64,000 bases of DNA from assembly GCF_028583425.1 (NCBI RefSeq), contig NC_072791.1, positions 195,586,311 to 195,650,310 of the forward strand. Reading direction: 5' to 3'. Of the stretch, positions 1 through 11,985 are shown one piece after another. The notes under the pieces were generated by a model that was not told the origin of the DNA, did no database searches, and worked only from the letters and a program-made list of their open reading frames with translations. Both the position numbers and the translations under genes were made by a program. Position 1 is the stretch's first letter; every line of letters starts with the position of its first letter. This DNA comes from Eublepharis macularius (taxonomy: Eukaryota; Chordata; Lepidosauria; Squamata; Eublepharidae).

Positions 1-560
1 CTGATCTATTATTGGCAGATCTTCACTCCCCTGCTCTGGGAAATGAAGTGTTTCCTGGCAACAGGGGGTCATACGGCATTGCTGTCTTTTCTGAATCATA
101 TTCACTGATAATATGAAGAATGGAGGGTAATTTGCAGTTAGATGTACAGAAAGAGATGCTTTGTCTGCAGTCCTCTAACTGCTTGAGGATGAATTTTCAG
201 GATGCTTCAGTATGCTGAATCCTGACTACATGGGTTAAACCAGAGGTTTATTGCTGAATATGTTGGCATTTTTGGAATTCTGAGAACAGGTAATGAGTGC
301 CACAACAAAAACACTGCTGTGGAGGGCGGGGCTAATCTTAAATTGGCTGCTGTAGTAGTTTAGTCCAATCGCAGAAGTTGAGAGAGCGCTCCATGTAGAT
401 ACAAAGAGCCTCCTGGTCTCTCTGTACTCAACGGAACAGGAGGATGGACAGACTTGGCTCTTGGCTTTGAAGAAGAGCTTCTGTGGAGAAGAAGCAAGTG
501 GGGCACCAAGAAACATATGGATGTGCACAAAAGAAGGCACACCTAGATGTTAAGAATGCT
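1..560. other. no gene or clear repeat seen
   Basis: Ordinary AT-rich flank downstream of the channel gene. Open frames are short and have no recognised motifs. Confidence 0.5.
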
Positions 561-1015
561 TATGCTATATAACTTTGTAGAAGTCATTGACTTCCCATTG
601 TAGAGATCTCATTCCTCTGGTGGGGGCAGGGGATCCCCTGCTCCCAGCCTCCGCCCACTGCCACCTCTCACCTGGCCAGAGGGGGGAAAGGTGTGGGAAT
701 GGGGCACGAACCCCCTGGAGCACCCACCCGTGCACTCTGGAACGCTTCCACATTGCTCAGGGAATGATGTCGTTCCTGGCTCGATTCAGAAATGTTCCAG
801 AGCGTGCATGCACTGTATGCGCGAGATAAGTCTCTAGATCGGGTTCCCATCCTCCCACACACCATCCTCTGCTTTCATGCCTGGGGGACCTGGCAACTCT
901 ATCTCATCGCCGTAGAAACAAAAGTGGACATGAATCAGTTCTTTATTAGAGCCCAACAGATTTCATGTCAAAGGATTTCCTGATGGACAACTGAACTAGT
1001 TCCTTCAGAAGAACG

Positions 1016-1037
1016 TAATAATAATAATAATAATAAT

Positions 1038-1077
<40 letters not shown>

Positions 1078-1412
1078 TTAAATTTATATACTGCCCTTCA
1101 GGATGACTTAACACCCACTCAGAGTGGTTTACAAAGTGTGTTGTTATTATCCCCACAACAAAGCATTGTATTGGAGGTTTTGTAATAATAGCATACTTTG
1201 TAAACCACTCTGAGTGGGCATTAAGTTGTCCTGAAGGGCGGTATATAAATCGAATGTTGTTATTATTATTATTAAAGCACCCTGTGAGGTGGGTGGGAAA
1301 CTGTGACTGATCCAAGGTCACCCAGCTGGCTTCAAGTGGAGGAGTGAGGAATCAAACCCGGTTCTCCAGATTAGAGTCCTGCGCTCTTAACCACTACACC
1401 AAACTGGCTCTC
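1016..1412 (-). mobile_element. tRNA-type SINE, interrupted by a second SINE fragment
   Basis: Same family as the SINE at 30457. The head is at the high-coordinate end (GAGAGCCAGTTTGGTGTAGT on the minus strand) and the tail runs into AAC and AAT microsatellites at 1018-1077. A plus-strand 3' fragment is nested at 1166-1273. Confidence 0.85.
1166..1273 (+). mobile_element. 5'-truncated SINE nested in the SINE at 1016-1412
   Basis: Contains ACTTTGTAAACCACTCTGAG and GGGCGGTATATAAATCGAAT and ends in TTATTATTATTATT. It is flanked by AAAGCA at 1160-1165 and 1274-1279 and lies opposite in orientation to its host. Confidence 0.8.
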
Positions 1413-2461
1413 CTTCTTGACTTGAAACTCTCTGAGCCCTAACAACCTAATTCCGGAGCCCACTTCAGGTGTCCACTTTGTTGCTTGGCCTTCCTTTCTT
1501 CAGTGATGGCTACCCAGGCTTCTGGGAAACGTAAAAGTCCTCCTTGCCATGTACTTCATTTTAAATCTCAAACTGCTTGTCGAGCACCCTTAAGTAGGAT
1601 TCACAGATGCTGATCTGTTTCAGACATTTGTCATTTTAAAAGTCGAATCTGTTTCCTGTCCTTCTGTGCTCAATACTGCTTGCTTGACTCCTGGCAGTTT
1701 TTCAGAGTTGGGAGTCACGCTTGAAGCGAAGGGAGTTGTATTTGAGTCAGAAAGTATCCAGAAAATAGAAATAGAATTCTGAGAACTGGGTATTAAGGTC
1801 AATTTCCAGAATATGAATAATCTATTGACACATTACAAGGCATCTAGAACCTGATCTCTTGGCTTTGATATGGTGATGACTCATCTTTCAAATCTTCCAC
1901 TACTTACAGAAGTGTAACTGAGTCATGATATCTCCTTGACTAATAAACATCCAAAGCAGACCTTTCCTTCCAGATCATTGCAAATAAACCCTTATATGTT
2001 TTTCCACCTTTGGATATCCCATTTTGGGCTTTTGGAAATCTCTCTATTATGCCCTTGTTTTCAGATCATAAAGACTTGTGCTGCAAATTACACTCATCTG
2101 ACATATTTTAGAAACCAGTGCAGAGATTGTCCCAATTAATGAATATTGAAATGAGCTCTTACAGCCTACACAAAGGAATCAGATCAAAAGAGAATACAGG
2201 CATAATAGAGATCCAAGTAATGTGGTGGCATAAAAGAATAACTAGCACACTAAAATCCCTGTGTACAAAACACTGGTAGGTAGCAATATAATATTAATAA
2301 ATATTTGTTTTCACAGTATATGTATTGGAGGTTTTGTACATTTAGGGCTGTGCTAAATACATGTATCAACATTAATATGAAAAACTATGCGGGTATAGGA
2401 AAAATACATGTAGTGTGTGTGTATATATACATACACAATGTGTGTATTTCCACTATGCCTG

Positions 2462-2655
2462 TGTAAAGTGCCTTCAAGTTGCAGCCGACATGGTGATCCC
2501 ATAGCGTTTTCAAGACAAGAGACTAACAGAAGTGGTTTACCATTGCCTGTCACTGTGCAATCATCTTGGACTTCCCTGGTAGTCTCCCATCTAAGTACTA
2601 ATAAGGGCCAACCTGGTTCTGAGATCTGATGCGATTGAGCTAGCCTGGAGGACCA
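2462..2655 (-). repeat. 5S rRNA-derived SINE, second copy
   Basis: On the minus strand CATCAGATCTCAGAACCAGG, then CCTTATTAGTACTTAGATGG and GAGAC follow 5S rRNA. The tail GGCAATGGTAAACCACTTCT matches the copy at 3273-3490. Confidence 0.72.
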
Positions 2656-3272
2656 TCTTCCATATACTGTCTGTATACATTTTACTAAATACTAAATACA
2701 TATACTACATACATTAAATACAAATACTAAATACATATATTAAATACATGTATCCTCATCACTAATCTGCAAAAATATACTTTCTCTATACTTGTGTATT
2801 TCTGCAGATTAGTGCGGTTAAATGTATTTAGTATGGCCTAAAATGCATACAGATCCTGAGGTTGTGCAGGTTGTGAAGATGCTGATGTGTTCATAAACAA
2901 AAATTGGAGGATGCATGGTTTGTAGAAGACACACCTGGAGGAAGCCAATCCCTAGTGACACTGCCAGAATCTCAGGGATCCGCCTTGTGCAGGTCTGAGA
3001 GGTAATGATGGGCATAAAGCATACCTGTTACTTTTTCTTACGTCTTAGCAATGCTGCCAGTCATGATGGTTTGGGCAGAGATCTGGCTCTGGATGCCAAG
3101 CAAAATGGTCTGGCGTGCGTCAGGATGCATACTAGAGGTTGCCTTGCCTATCCCTGCTATAAGCCACTCTCAAGATTTTCTGTACCTTTCTCTTCATTAT
3201 TGGATATTATTAGCTTGGATATAACATTCTTGAAATGCCTGCAATATTAATGATAGCTTACCTTTATTTTGC

Positions 3273-3490
3273 CCTGACCTGGATAGCCCAGGTGAGCTTG
3301 ATTTCATCAGATCTCAGAAATTAAGCAGGGACAGCCTTGGTTAGTAATTGGATGGGAGGCCTCCAACGAAGACCAAGGCTGCAGAGGCAGGTAATGGCAA
3401 ACCACCTCTCTTAGTCTCTTGCCATGAAAACCCCACCAGGAGTTGCCATAAGTCAGCTATGACTTGAGGGCACTCTCCACCATCACCTTT
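3273..3490 (+). repeat. 5S rRNA-derived SINE
   Basis: ATCAGATCTCAGAAATTAAG, CAGGGACAGCCTTGGTTAGT and ATTGGATGGGAGGCC follow 5S rRNA closely (its internal promoter region). A non-5S tail follows with ATGGCAAACCACCTCTCTTA. It is a SINE derived from 5S RNA, not a functional gene. Confidence 0.75.
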
Positions 3491-3978
3491 ACTTTAATGA
3501 GCTTAACCTTGGAGTATATGGAGGCTAAAAGTTAGATTATGATGTGGGAAATCCCATCTCAGATATAATATTTCCTTGTATACACAAAGATTCACTGCAA
3601 GATTTTAGGTGCTATGATGGCAGCTGCTGCCGAAGCAACTTTTTAAAAATCTTCATAGTCAGATCTTCAGTAGCCAATCAGAAGCCCTGCTGGGCAAGAG
3701 CCCCCCTTGACTCTGCCCATTTTCCAGAAACACTTGGTGGGCACCAGGAAAGGTATCGGTGGGCACCATAGAGCCCACGGGTGCCATGATGGAGACCTCT
3801 GGTCTAACCTATTTCATGGCTGCTATGCAAATAAAACAGAGGCAGAGACAATCATGGAAGTTGCCTTGAGGTTCTTGGAAGAATAAATATTTATTTTAAA
3901 AAGTAATACATCCATATTGTACAAGAATGAACCCCTGTAATAACTTGTATTAGGACTAACCAAACTGGCACAAACCAT

Positions 3979-4155
<177 letters not shown>

Positions 4156-4156
4156 G

Positions 4157-4330
4157 GTCCGCCTTTCTCACTCAGACTCAAGGCAGATTACACTGTGTGA
4201 GATTAGTACAGTCATTATCAAGGAAAATTTCATAAACAAGGCCATAGGGTAAATAAACACAAGTTTATACCGACATAGGATTAGCAAGAATCCAATACAG
4301 AGTTGAAGAAATGCTGGGGAACCGCTGGTG
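4157..4330 (-). repeat. L2-like LINE 3' tail
   Basis: GTCCGCCTTTCTCACTCAGA is the complement of the LINE tail seen at 37540-37760. The two microsatellites begin at its A-rich end, which may have seeded them. Confidence 0.6.
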
Positions 4331-5005
4331 GGTCTGCCATCAGGCAGGTAATAACCCCCATCCCCTTCCCCGGCTGGCCTCACACTACCTTGGAAGGATG
4401 CACTTCAGTTTATTGATCCCACTGAAGTCAGTTTCACACTACACTTTAAAGGCATACACTACAGCAAGCGAAAGTCAATTAAGCAACTTCCGCTGTGTTG
4501 GCACTGCTCTCATCAGTAAGTTCCTTGTCCTCCTGCACAAAATGCTTCTAAAGCTCAGAGCCAAATGGAATAAACTAGCTGGAGGAGCCTCAGATGACAA
4601 AGCCCAAGGGTTTTTTTGGTTTTTTACAGAGTGTGACAGAAATTCCTCCCCTTCTTTGGATTCACAAGGGATAATGGCTCGGGAGCAGTGACGTCTCTGT
4701 TTCTGTGCCCAGAGTGTTTTTCACTATAAACAACTCACTGGGCTGATTCAGTACTCAGAAAGTTTTCTTGACAAACTGTGCATGACTAACCCACATCAAT
4801 AAGATTGTTATAGTTCTTTTAAGAGTTATCTAAAAGTAATCATGGCAAATTCCAATATATTCTTTAATATTTTAACCTTGTTCAGAGTTCCCTCTGCTTG
4901 CAAATATGAAATAGCAGGCCTGCTAATGCTTACACAGCCAATGTTCAGTGTGTAAAACTCATAAATCTATCAGAAGACGGAAGCGCTCCTCGAGACACAG
5001 AGCCT

Positions 5006-5195
5006 AACTACAAGTGACGTCTTACACAGGTTGGACACTAGTCGGCTTCCCTCAAGTTTTGATGGGAAATGTAGGCATCCTGGTCTTGCAGCTGTAATGG
5101 AGAGCCAAGCTGTAAAACCAGGGCGCCTGCATTTCCCATCAAAACTTGAGGGAAGCTGACAAGTGTCCAACCTGTGTAAGGCGTCACTTGTAGTT
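5006..5195. mobile_element. hairpin MITE
   Basis: AACTACAAGTGACG at the left and CGTCACTTGTAGTT at the right, with arms continuing through CACAGGTTGGACACT and CCCTCAAGTTTTGATGGGAA. Arms are about 90 bp around a short centre. No clear target duplication was found. Confidence 0.7.
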
Positions 5196-5929
5196 TGGCT
5201 CACAATCTCATGCTGTCTAAGACATGGCTGACAAAGAAAGCAATTGTCCCCAGCAAGCCCTTCTCTCGTTCAATGGCACCACCTGCTGGGCATGTGATTC
5301 TGCTCTTGTGGAGTATGAGGGCTAAATGGACAGACAGGAGCGAGGCAATATGGGGCAGATCCTGTTGGGAATCAGAGGTTGTATCAGATCAGTTTCCAGC
5401 CCCACCAGGCTCTCGGATCTCATTACCTCAACAATACTGTTCTCTTTTTGCTTTCCGATCTAGTTCGGTCATAGATGTGTTGCTAGGTTTTGCACATGAG
5501 CTTCACATAAGTTTTTCTTTTTCTCCTGCGGGGAACGTTTGGAACTCTGGAACAGAATTTACAAGCTAAGGTCACAAGGGCGACATGGCCCCCAGAATTG
5601 TCGCGGCCTGCATTAAGCCTTTATTCAAGGGAGGGGATATTTTTCTCCAGGTCAGTTGGCAAGCCTAGTCATGAATCTCACTGGGTATCCTTTAAACGGT
5701 GCTGCAACTCATGCAAAACAGCTACACATGTTTGAATTGCATACTGGTAGACCTTGTGGATATTGTGCTGATGTGCTAACAATATTGATGCTGGAGAAGA
5801 CGGCCACACCAAGTACAGAGGAAGAAACGAAAAAAGCAGTGGTACAGTAGAAAAAGCAGTTTTATTCCAAAAAGAGGATTTTTTTTTGTTTCACACTAAC
5901 AATATCCACAACAGCTACAGTTTCTTGAT

Positions 5930-6145
5930 GGGCTATCTAAGCATGTATACCTGCTTTGCATGGGTTGCAGTCATCGGGTTGCCGGGTCCCCTTACTGTCC
6001 CGGCGGGAAGCATTGGCTTCTGCTTGTATTCAAATTTCTCCAATCCGTACCCTATTGCAGTGTTTTTTGAATGTTTGATTGTATTGGCCTACACTGTGTA
6101 ATCAGCCTTGAATCTCAGCGAGAAAGGCAGACTATAAATAACGTA
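5930..6145 (+). repeat. L2-like LINE 3' tail
   Basis: TACACTGTGTAATCAGCCTT, GAATCTCAGCGAGAAAGGCA and TATAAATAACG match the tail at 37540-37760. Confidence 0.55.
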
Positions 6146-6149
6146 ACTT

Positions 6150-7905
6150 TAAAAAAATAGTTTAAAGAAGACACTGAGCTTGTGCCATGATGAACCGGGT
6201 AACTGTTTGCTTTATAGTGAATTTTTACAGAGAATGTAAGATCGGAAGGGATCTCATCGCTGTGTCTTCTTGTAGTAGCTGTCTGGGCCAGAGGCTCCTA
6301 CAAGAACAGGGAGCCTCTGTAATTCATGAATTTGCCATATGCAAAGAGAATATGTAGTTATCTGAGGGGAAGTCTAACAGATAGAAAAGGCTAGTTTCAG
6401 TTTCACAGTAAGGAAATTAGAAACAAAAAATTATAGATTTTTGGATGGGCTTGGGTTTTTGATTTAAGGTGTAACTGGAATGGCCCCAAGAGCTGCACAG
6501 AGCAGCAAGTTAGATCTTCCTAGTACTTAGGTTTATGTATATTTAATGCCCATTCTGAATAATTTCATGTCGCTACAGATTGATAACACACAACTTCCCT
6601 TACTAGACTGCACGTATGCTCCAAATGAACTATTTCCACAAGCAAGCCAAAACAGCTCTTGTCCACTGCTAGACCGCCCTGATCTGACTAACAAGATCAA
6701 TGATTTGCCATGCAGAAGCACCTGCCACAGAAAGCAAATTAAAGTGACTCACACAGGGCAGCTTTCACATATGCATTTTAAAAACGTGCTCTGAACGGCT
6801 TTCTGCATTTGCAGGCAGGCAGCTCATACTCCAGAAACCTGGATCATGGAAACGGCGAACTATCTTCAGCATTCTGCATGGAATTTGGCTTCAGAAAGTC
6901 ATGTCTTGCAAGAATGTTCAATACTGGAGTCTTGTGGAAATCAACCCTGAGTGAGCAATCAGGAGTCAGTCTCTTGACAGCCAGCTCCTGTTGAATATTT
7001 AGAGCCATTAAAGAAGATTAGCATTCCTTTACTATAGGCCCAGGCTCCTACTAGGTATGTCATTTGAGACCCAACTGTAGTGATAGACCCATTCGCAGTA
7101 ATCAGACAGCAATAATATTTCCCTCTAGTAACTAAAGATGATAATATTGCTCCCTCTGATTGAAAATGCTTTCCCCCCTCCACATGCACATTTGCAAAAA
7201 AAAATCATCATGTCTTCTGCATTTCACTTGGATTAATTTGGAACAAATGACCCACAAGATCCTTGACCACGATCCTGTTCTTGATTATTAGGAGCCCCTC
7301 ATCCTTCCAAGGACAGCTACATTGTAGTCTTGTAATTATTTTCCAGTCTCTCTTGGCTCAGTTCAGTACAGAGTTAAGATCAATGGCTTCTGGCTTCCAA
7401 ACCACTCTGCAGAACTCTTTGCCTCCGCTGCCAAGAATCTTCCAGCTTTATCAGGAATTCAGATTGTAAATTGTCAGCAATCACTGTGGAAAGCTGCATT
7501 AAGACATTCACCATCCCACAAACTTTCAGCGGCTCCTTATTTTCTAACAGTGCTTTCCTAAGCAGAGTTATGCCTTCTAATCCCATTGGATGGGCTCAGA
7601 TGAGCTTCTAAGCCTTCTGACCAGGAGGAAGGAAGCATGATAAATGAAGACATGGAACATTCCCATACCCACACTCAAGTATACTTCCCCCCCCAGGATT
7701 GGTTTATTGTGCTGCATCTTCTTTAATTGTAAGGGAAGAAAATTCTACAGTTTCAGGCACCTACAGGTATGTATGAGAAATGTCGGTGTCAAGTGGGCTG
7801 TATGTGTGAAAGGTCAAATGGGGACAACCTGAAATGAATTGCAAACCCCTCCCCCCTTGCAATCAGGTTCCTGTTGAACACAACTCCGAATGCAAAGTGT
7901 CCAAG
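6150..7905. other. unassigned flank sequence
   Basis: No splice-framed coding was recognised. A 68-codon minus-strand frame at 7380-7586 (LLENKEPLKVCGMVNVLMQL) has protein-like composition but no family was recognised. Confidence 0.4.
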
Positions 7906-7910
7906 AATTT

Positions 7911-8102
7911 GGCCGTTTCCACATGTCTTACCTGCCTGTGGAACATCACGCGAAAGACCTGGAAGACAGCGTCTTCTTGCACGAAATCGCACCAGGAAGA
8001 CGCTTTTATCTGGGATTTCACACAAAACTCCCAGATAACAGCGTCTTCCTGGCGCGATTTCACGTGATGTTCCGCAGGCAGGTAAGACATGTGGAAACGG
8101 CC
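7911..8102. mobile_element. palindromic MITE with TTT flanks
   Basis: The ends GGCCGTTTCCACATG and CATGTGGAAACGGCC are perfect complements, and the arms continue through CTTACCTGCCTG to an internal CAGGAAGACGC/GCGTCTTCCTG pair. TTT flanks both sides (7908-7910, 8103-8105), possibly a 3-bp duplication. Confidence 0.7.
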
Positions 8103-8909
8103 TTTGCCTACATTCCTATTTCTAATCTCTTACTCTGTCACAGAGAATTCAACATCTCCCATTTTGGAAGGAAGAAAGTAAAAGCCCTGCATTGCATGAT
8201 ACAGCTGCAAAAGAGCAAAATCTGCTGATTCCAGTGCTACATAAGCATTCTCCCAGAGATATTTTTGACAGGGAAAATAGCAAGAAGAAAAGGCTTAAAA
8301 AACCCGGTCCAAATTAGACCCCTGTGTGCCTGGTGAGTTAAAAATTGGATCTGTTGGGAGCTCCATACATGGAACAACCAATATATCGTGTAGTTAGACC
8401 AATAGGCACATTAAGTTACATTTGAACTGCTTTGCATAGTTAAAAGTTGTAATAGTGTAAAACACTGTGAAGGGCTTAAATTTTGTGCCGTGGAATTCAA
8501 TCACTTGCTCTTTTCAGGTCACACAGAAATTAAGTGGCCCAACAGAGCTACTAAACAGGCATCGGATTACCTCTCTTGTTTCTCCCCAAATCAGTTGCTT
8601 CAGTTTTGCCAGCATTTCTGGAAAGGCAGGTGACATTTTATTTCATAACCTGCAATCAAATTTCTTGGCATCGATGGCAAAAGGGGCAAGGAGCCAAACG
8701 GTAATGGAGAATCTTCCTACATGCTCTTGCAAGAAGCTTGGCCCTCGCATTGGAAAGAAAGTATTTTACAGCTTAACTGAAGTAACATCTCAGTCATCAA
8801 GACCATTTATTTCATATTCTTTTGGACTGAAGAAGTTCAGTTTTCTTAGCAAGAAATATCTGTATGAATTATACATGGAGATTTCCTTCTCCCCTTACTT
8901 ACGCTACTA

Positions 8910-9708
8910 TCCTACTATATAAAAGGCTAAGCGTATTCAAGACAATTCACTTCCTGCCCTGGTGTGCCTCCAGAGGGCGCTGCTGTGGAGGGAAGCCCAG
9001 ATCAGGCAGCCAGACCTCCAGAAAGCGTGTCGCAGTGGGAAGCCCAGGCCAAAATCAGGCGCGGGGCAGGTGGCAATGCCTGCCCCTCGCTTTCAACCAG
9101 CTGGGATCCAGAGTGGAGCAGGTGGCAATGCCCGCCCCCACCTTCACTCAGCTGGGATCACGAGTGGAGCAGGTGGCAAAGCCCACCCTCCACCTTCACC
9201 CAGCTGGGATCAGGAGCAGAAAGGGGGCAATGCCCACCCCCTGCCTTCATCCAGCAGGGATAAGGAACAAAGCAAGTGGCAATGCCCGCCCCTCACCTTC
9301 ACCCAGCTGGGATCTGGAGTGGAGCAGGTGGCAATGCCCACCTGCCCTTCACCCAATTGGGATCAGGAGGGAAGCAGGTGCCAATGCACACCCCCACATT
9401 TACCCAGCTGGGATCAGGAGTGGAGCAGGTGACAATGCCCATCCCCCTTCACCCAGCCTGGATCAGGCGCAGAGCAGGAGGCAATGCCTGTCCCCCATTC
9501 ATCTGGCCGGGATCAGGTTCAGAGCAGGTGGCAATTCCCGCCCCCTTTCACTAGGCCAGGATCAGGTGCAGAGGAGGTGGCCATGCCTGCCCCCCACCAG
9601 CCTTCATCTGGCTAGGATCAGTGACAGAGGAGGAGGAAATACCCGCCTGCCTGCCCTCCCCTTTCTAGAACCCATTGAATTTTTTCCCACAACAGGCTTT
9701 GTTGCTAG
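8910..9708 (+). mobile_element. putative non-autonomous Helitron with internal minisatellite
   Basis: The left end is A then TCCTACTATATAAAAGG, and the right end is a weak hairpin (CAACAGGCTTTGTTG) closing in GCTAG. TC and CTAG-type ends inserted next to A are Helitron features. The same two ends and a similar body occur at 30439-31098. The body from 9060 is a minisatellite. No Rep or helicase coding is present. The 3' flank here is C where T is expected. Confidence 0.45.
9060..9650 (+). repeat. GC-rich minisatellite, about 50-60 bp unit
   Basis: About eleven degenerate units built on CAGCTGGGATCAGGAGTGGA, GCAGGTGGCAATGCC and a C-rich end. Long open frames over this stretch (up to 328 codons) arise from the repeat and are not genes. 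Confidence 0.85.
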
Positions 9709-9709
9709 C

Positions 9710-11730
9710 GTATGCATAATACTATTTATCCTTGTAGTGTGGAGGACGCTCACAAAATGGAGACTATTAGCTTGGACCCACCAGAGGACTTCGATTAGTG
9801 AAAAAGGGGCAAGTGTTGCCAATTCCACCCACTTCACTGCAGACCTCTGATTGCCCCCTCATGTTTCCTAGGAGCAGCGTATTGGAATTCAGTGGGAGAG
9901 GGAGGGAGCAGAAGCTGCACTCTATAAACAGCAGCCTCTTCTGTTTGTGGACACTGCCAGTGGATTCCAGTCATTTTATCCTCGTTACAGCACAACAACA
10001 GACACTTCTGTGCTTAAACAAGCTTTTAAATTTTTTTTAGTCTTGTTTGGAAAAACAATCAGCATATGTGTACAGATGCCTCTATGATCCACAAGACGGG
10101 GCATAAGCCACTCTAGCAGTCTTTGGTGCTATGCATTGTATAAGCAGAAGACAAGGGTTTGGATCATTCAAGATGTTCACATGTGCCAGGCTCCTTGCAT
10201 AAGCCAAAGTGTAAAAATAAGCCTCAGGCTAGCCTCCTGGGCAACGTTAAACATAGTATATCCTGAACTATTCTCCTGCTTGTATGAGATGTCGAGCAAG
10301 CGATTTCTGGGGCACTATAAGATATGGGGAAGAAAGTTCTAAGCGGTGTTGTGCAGCATGTTGCACAAGCAGAATAGTACTGAGTTTCCATTTCCACTAG
10401 CACATCGCTGGATCCAAGCCATGGTTTGGATACAATGGGAAATAACTGAGTGCAAGCCTCGTTTAACAAACTGAAAATACATTACTTCCTCAAAAGCAAG
10501 CAGAAAGGGACTGTAGGATACTGGCCAGTGTCTTCCCAGATATATAGTGGCTCAGGTTTTCCTTTAATTAGATTCTCATGAGAGACTCTTGAGATAGAAT
10601 CTATAGGGATGAACATTTTTCATGTCATTCATTATATAGAATAATATAATCATTATTATACTTGCTTATAATTATTAATGCATTTAGTATCGTCAAGAAT
10701 TACATATCATACTATTAGTATGCGATTCAAAAAATATTCATGTTTGCTTATATGCATTTGACTGTTTTCCCTTCGTTTTTCTAGTCGCTGTGAGGAATAT
10801 TGATGATCTAATTTGTTTTATTAATTCTAAATTGTTTTTACTCTGAACTGCCTTGTGGGGGGGGGGGGCACAAAGACAGTCTTTAAGTGCAGAAAATAAA
10901 AGATTATCTTAGAATTCTGCTATGCCAATGCTGTCTGTTCTGTTCCGCTATGCAACCTGCAGCACTTGATCCACAAACTGTTAGAAAAATGCTGTTCTCC
11001 ATCCATCTCACTTTTTCTCAGCACATCCCATACCTTAGTTGCCTACAACATTTCCAGATTAGGGATCCACCTTTAACCTTCCAAGCAATAGCATAAGACT
11101 TACAAGTAGTCATGTGACATCAGAGCCATGAAACAGGAAGTAATGGGGCATTATAGTCCCGCGGCAGGAACAGAAGCCGGAGTACACCAGTGTAGAGAGA
11201 CTCTCAGCGTGTCTATACCAAAAAGGAATCCTCTCCCTTACCAAGTCACCTCACCTAAGCATCCTGTTGCTCTTGTCAGCACATGTGCAAAGAGAGGAAG
11301 GAGGCACAGCACCTTTGTTGCCTACGTATATGGCAAAAATCAGCAAAAAAAAAAAAAGATGGCTTGAAACCCAGAAAGTAAAGCTCAGTATCCCACCAGA
11401 GATAGCAACTTATGGGATGAAGACCACTGCCATACTCAATACCTCCCTTGACTAGGAACTTATTATTCTTAACATGTGAACTTCTCATTAAGAATGTTGT
11501 CTTGCATCCCTGGAACAAGAAAGAATACAGAGCCTTTGTTTCTTTAGAAAGAGACAAGCCCATTAGCAATAAGCAGGATTGTGGTACTGAGCTTAGAGTG
11601 CTTTAGTAGATGACATTGGCTGGGATCCTAAGGAGCGCAAGAAGAGTTGCCTGAAAAAAAGATAACTTTCCCAGCTCCCACTGCAGACATCTTTGCTCAA
11701 TAAAACTGAGCTCCTGTGGATCAGTGGACC
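9710..11730. other. unassigned flank sequence
   Basis: A G-run at 10857-10868. Otherwise nothing above ordinary intergenic sequence was recognised. Confidence 0.4.
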
Positions 11731-11985
11731 CAGGGATTTTTTTCTGGGGAAAGAGGTGGTGGAACTCAGTGGGTTGCCCTCAGAGAAAATGGTCACATGG
11801 CTGGTGGCCCCGCCCCCTGATCTCCAGACAGAGGGGAGTTTAGATTGCCCTCCGTGCGGCGGCACAGAGGGCAATCTAAACTCCCCTCTGTCTGGAGATC
11901 AGGGGGCGGGGCCACCAGCCATGTGACCATTTTCAAGAAGTTCTGGAACTCCGTTCCCCCACGTTCCCCCTGAAAAAAAGCCCTG
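11731..11985. mobile_element. hAT-like MITE with 8-bp target duplication
   Basis: Ends CAGGGATTTTTTTC and GAAAAAAAGCCCTG are inverted repeats. Long internal arms (CTCCAGACAGAGGGGAGTTT and its complement) form a hairpin. The duplication is AGTGGACC (11723-11730) and AGTGGACT (11986-11993), one mismatch. No transposase is present. Confidence 0.8.

Noticed and set aside
3273-3490. Possible 5S rRNA gene
   Set aside because: The 5S similarity is imperfect and fused to a SINE tail that recurs at 2462-2655; no clean 120-nt gene with a T-run end.
8467-8922. A 151-codon plus-strand open frame (MKGLNFVPWNSITCSF)
   Set aside because: No recognised motif, no splice or promoter context; length is within chance for 64 kb of six frames.
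9060-9650. CRISPR-like regular repeats
   Set aside because: Units vary, there are no unique spacers of constant length, and the genome is a vertebrate.
8864-9850. A 328-codon plus-strand open frame
   Set aside because: It runs through the GC-rich minisatellite; its protein is a chain of repeat units with no domain, and overlapping frames are equally open.
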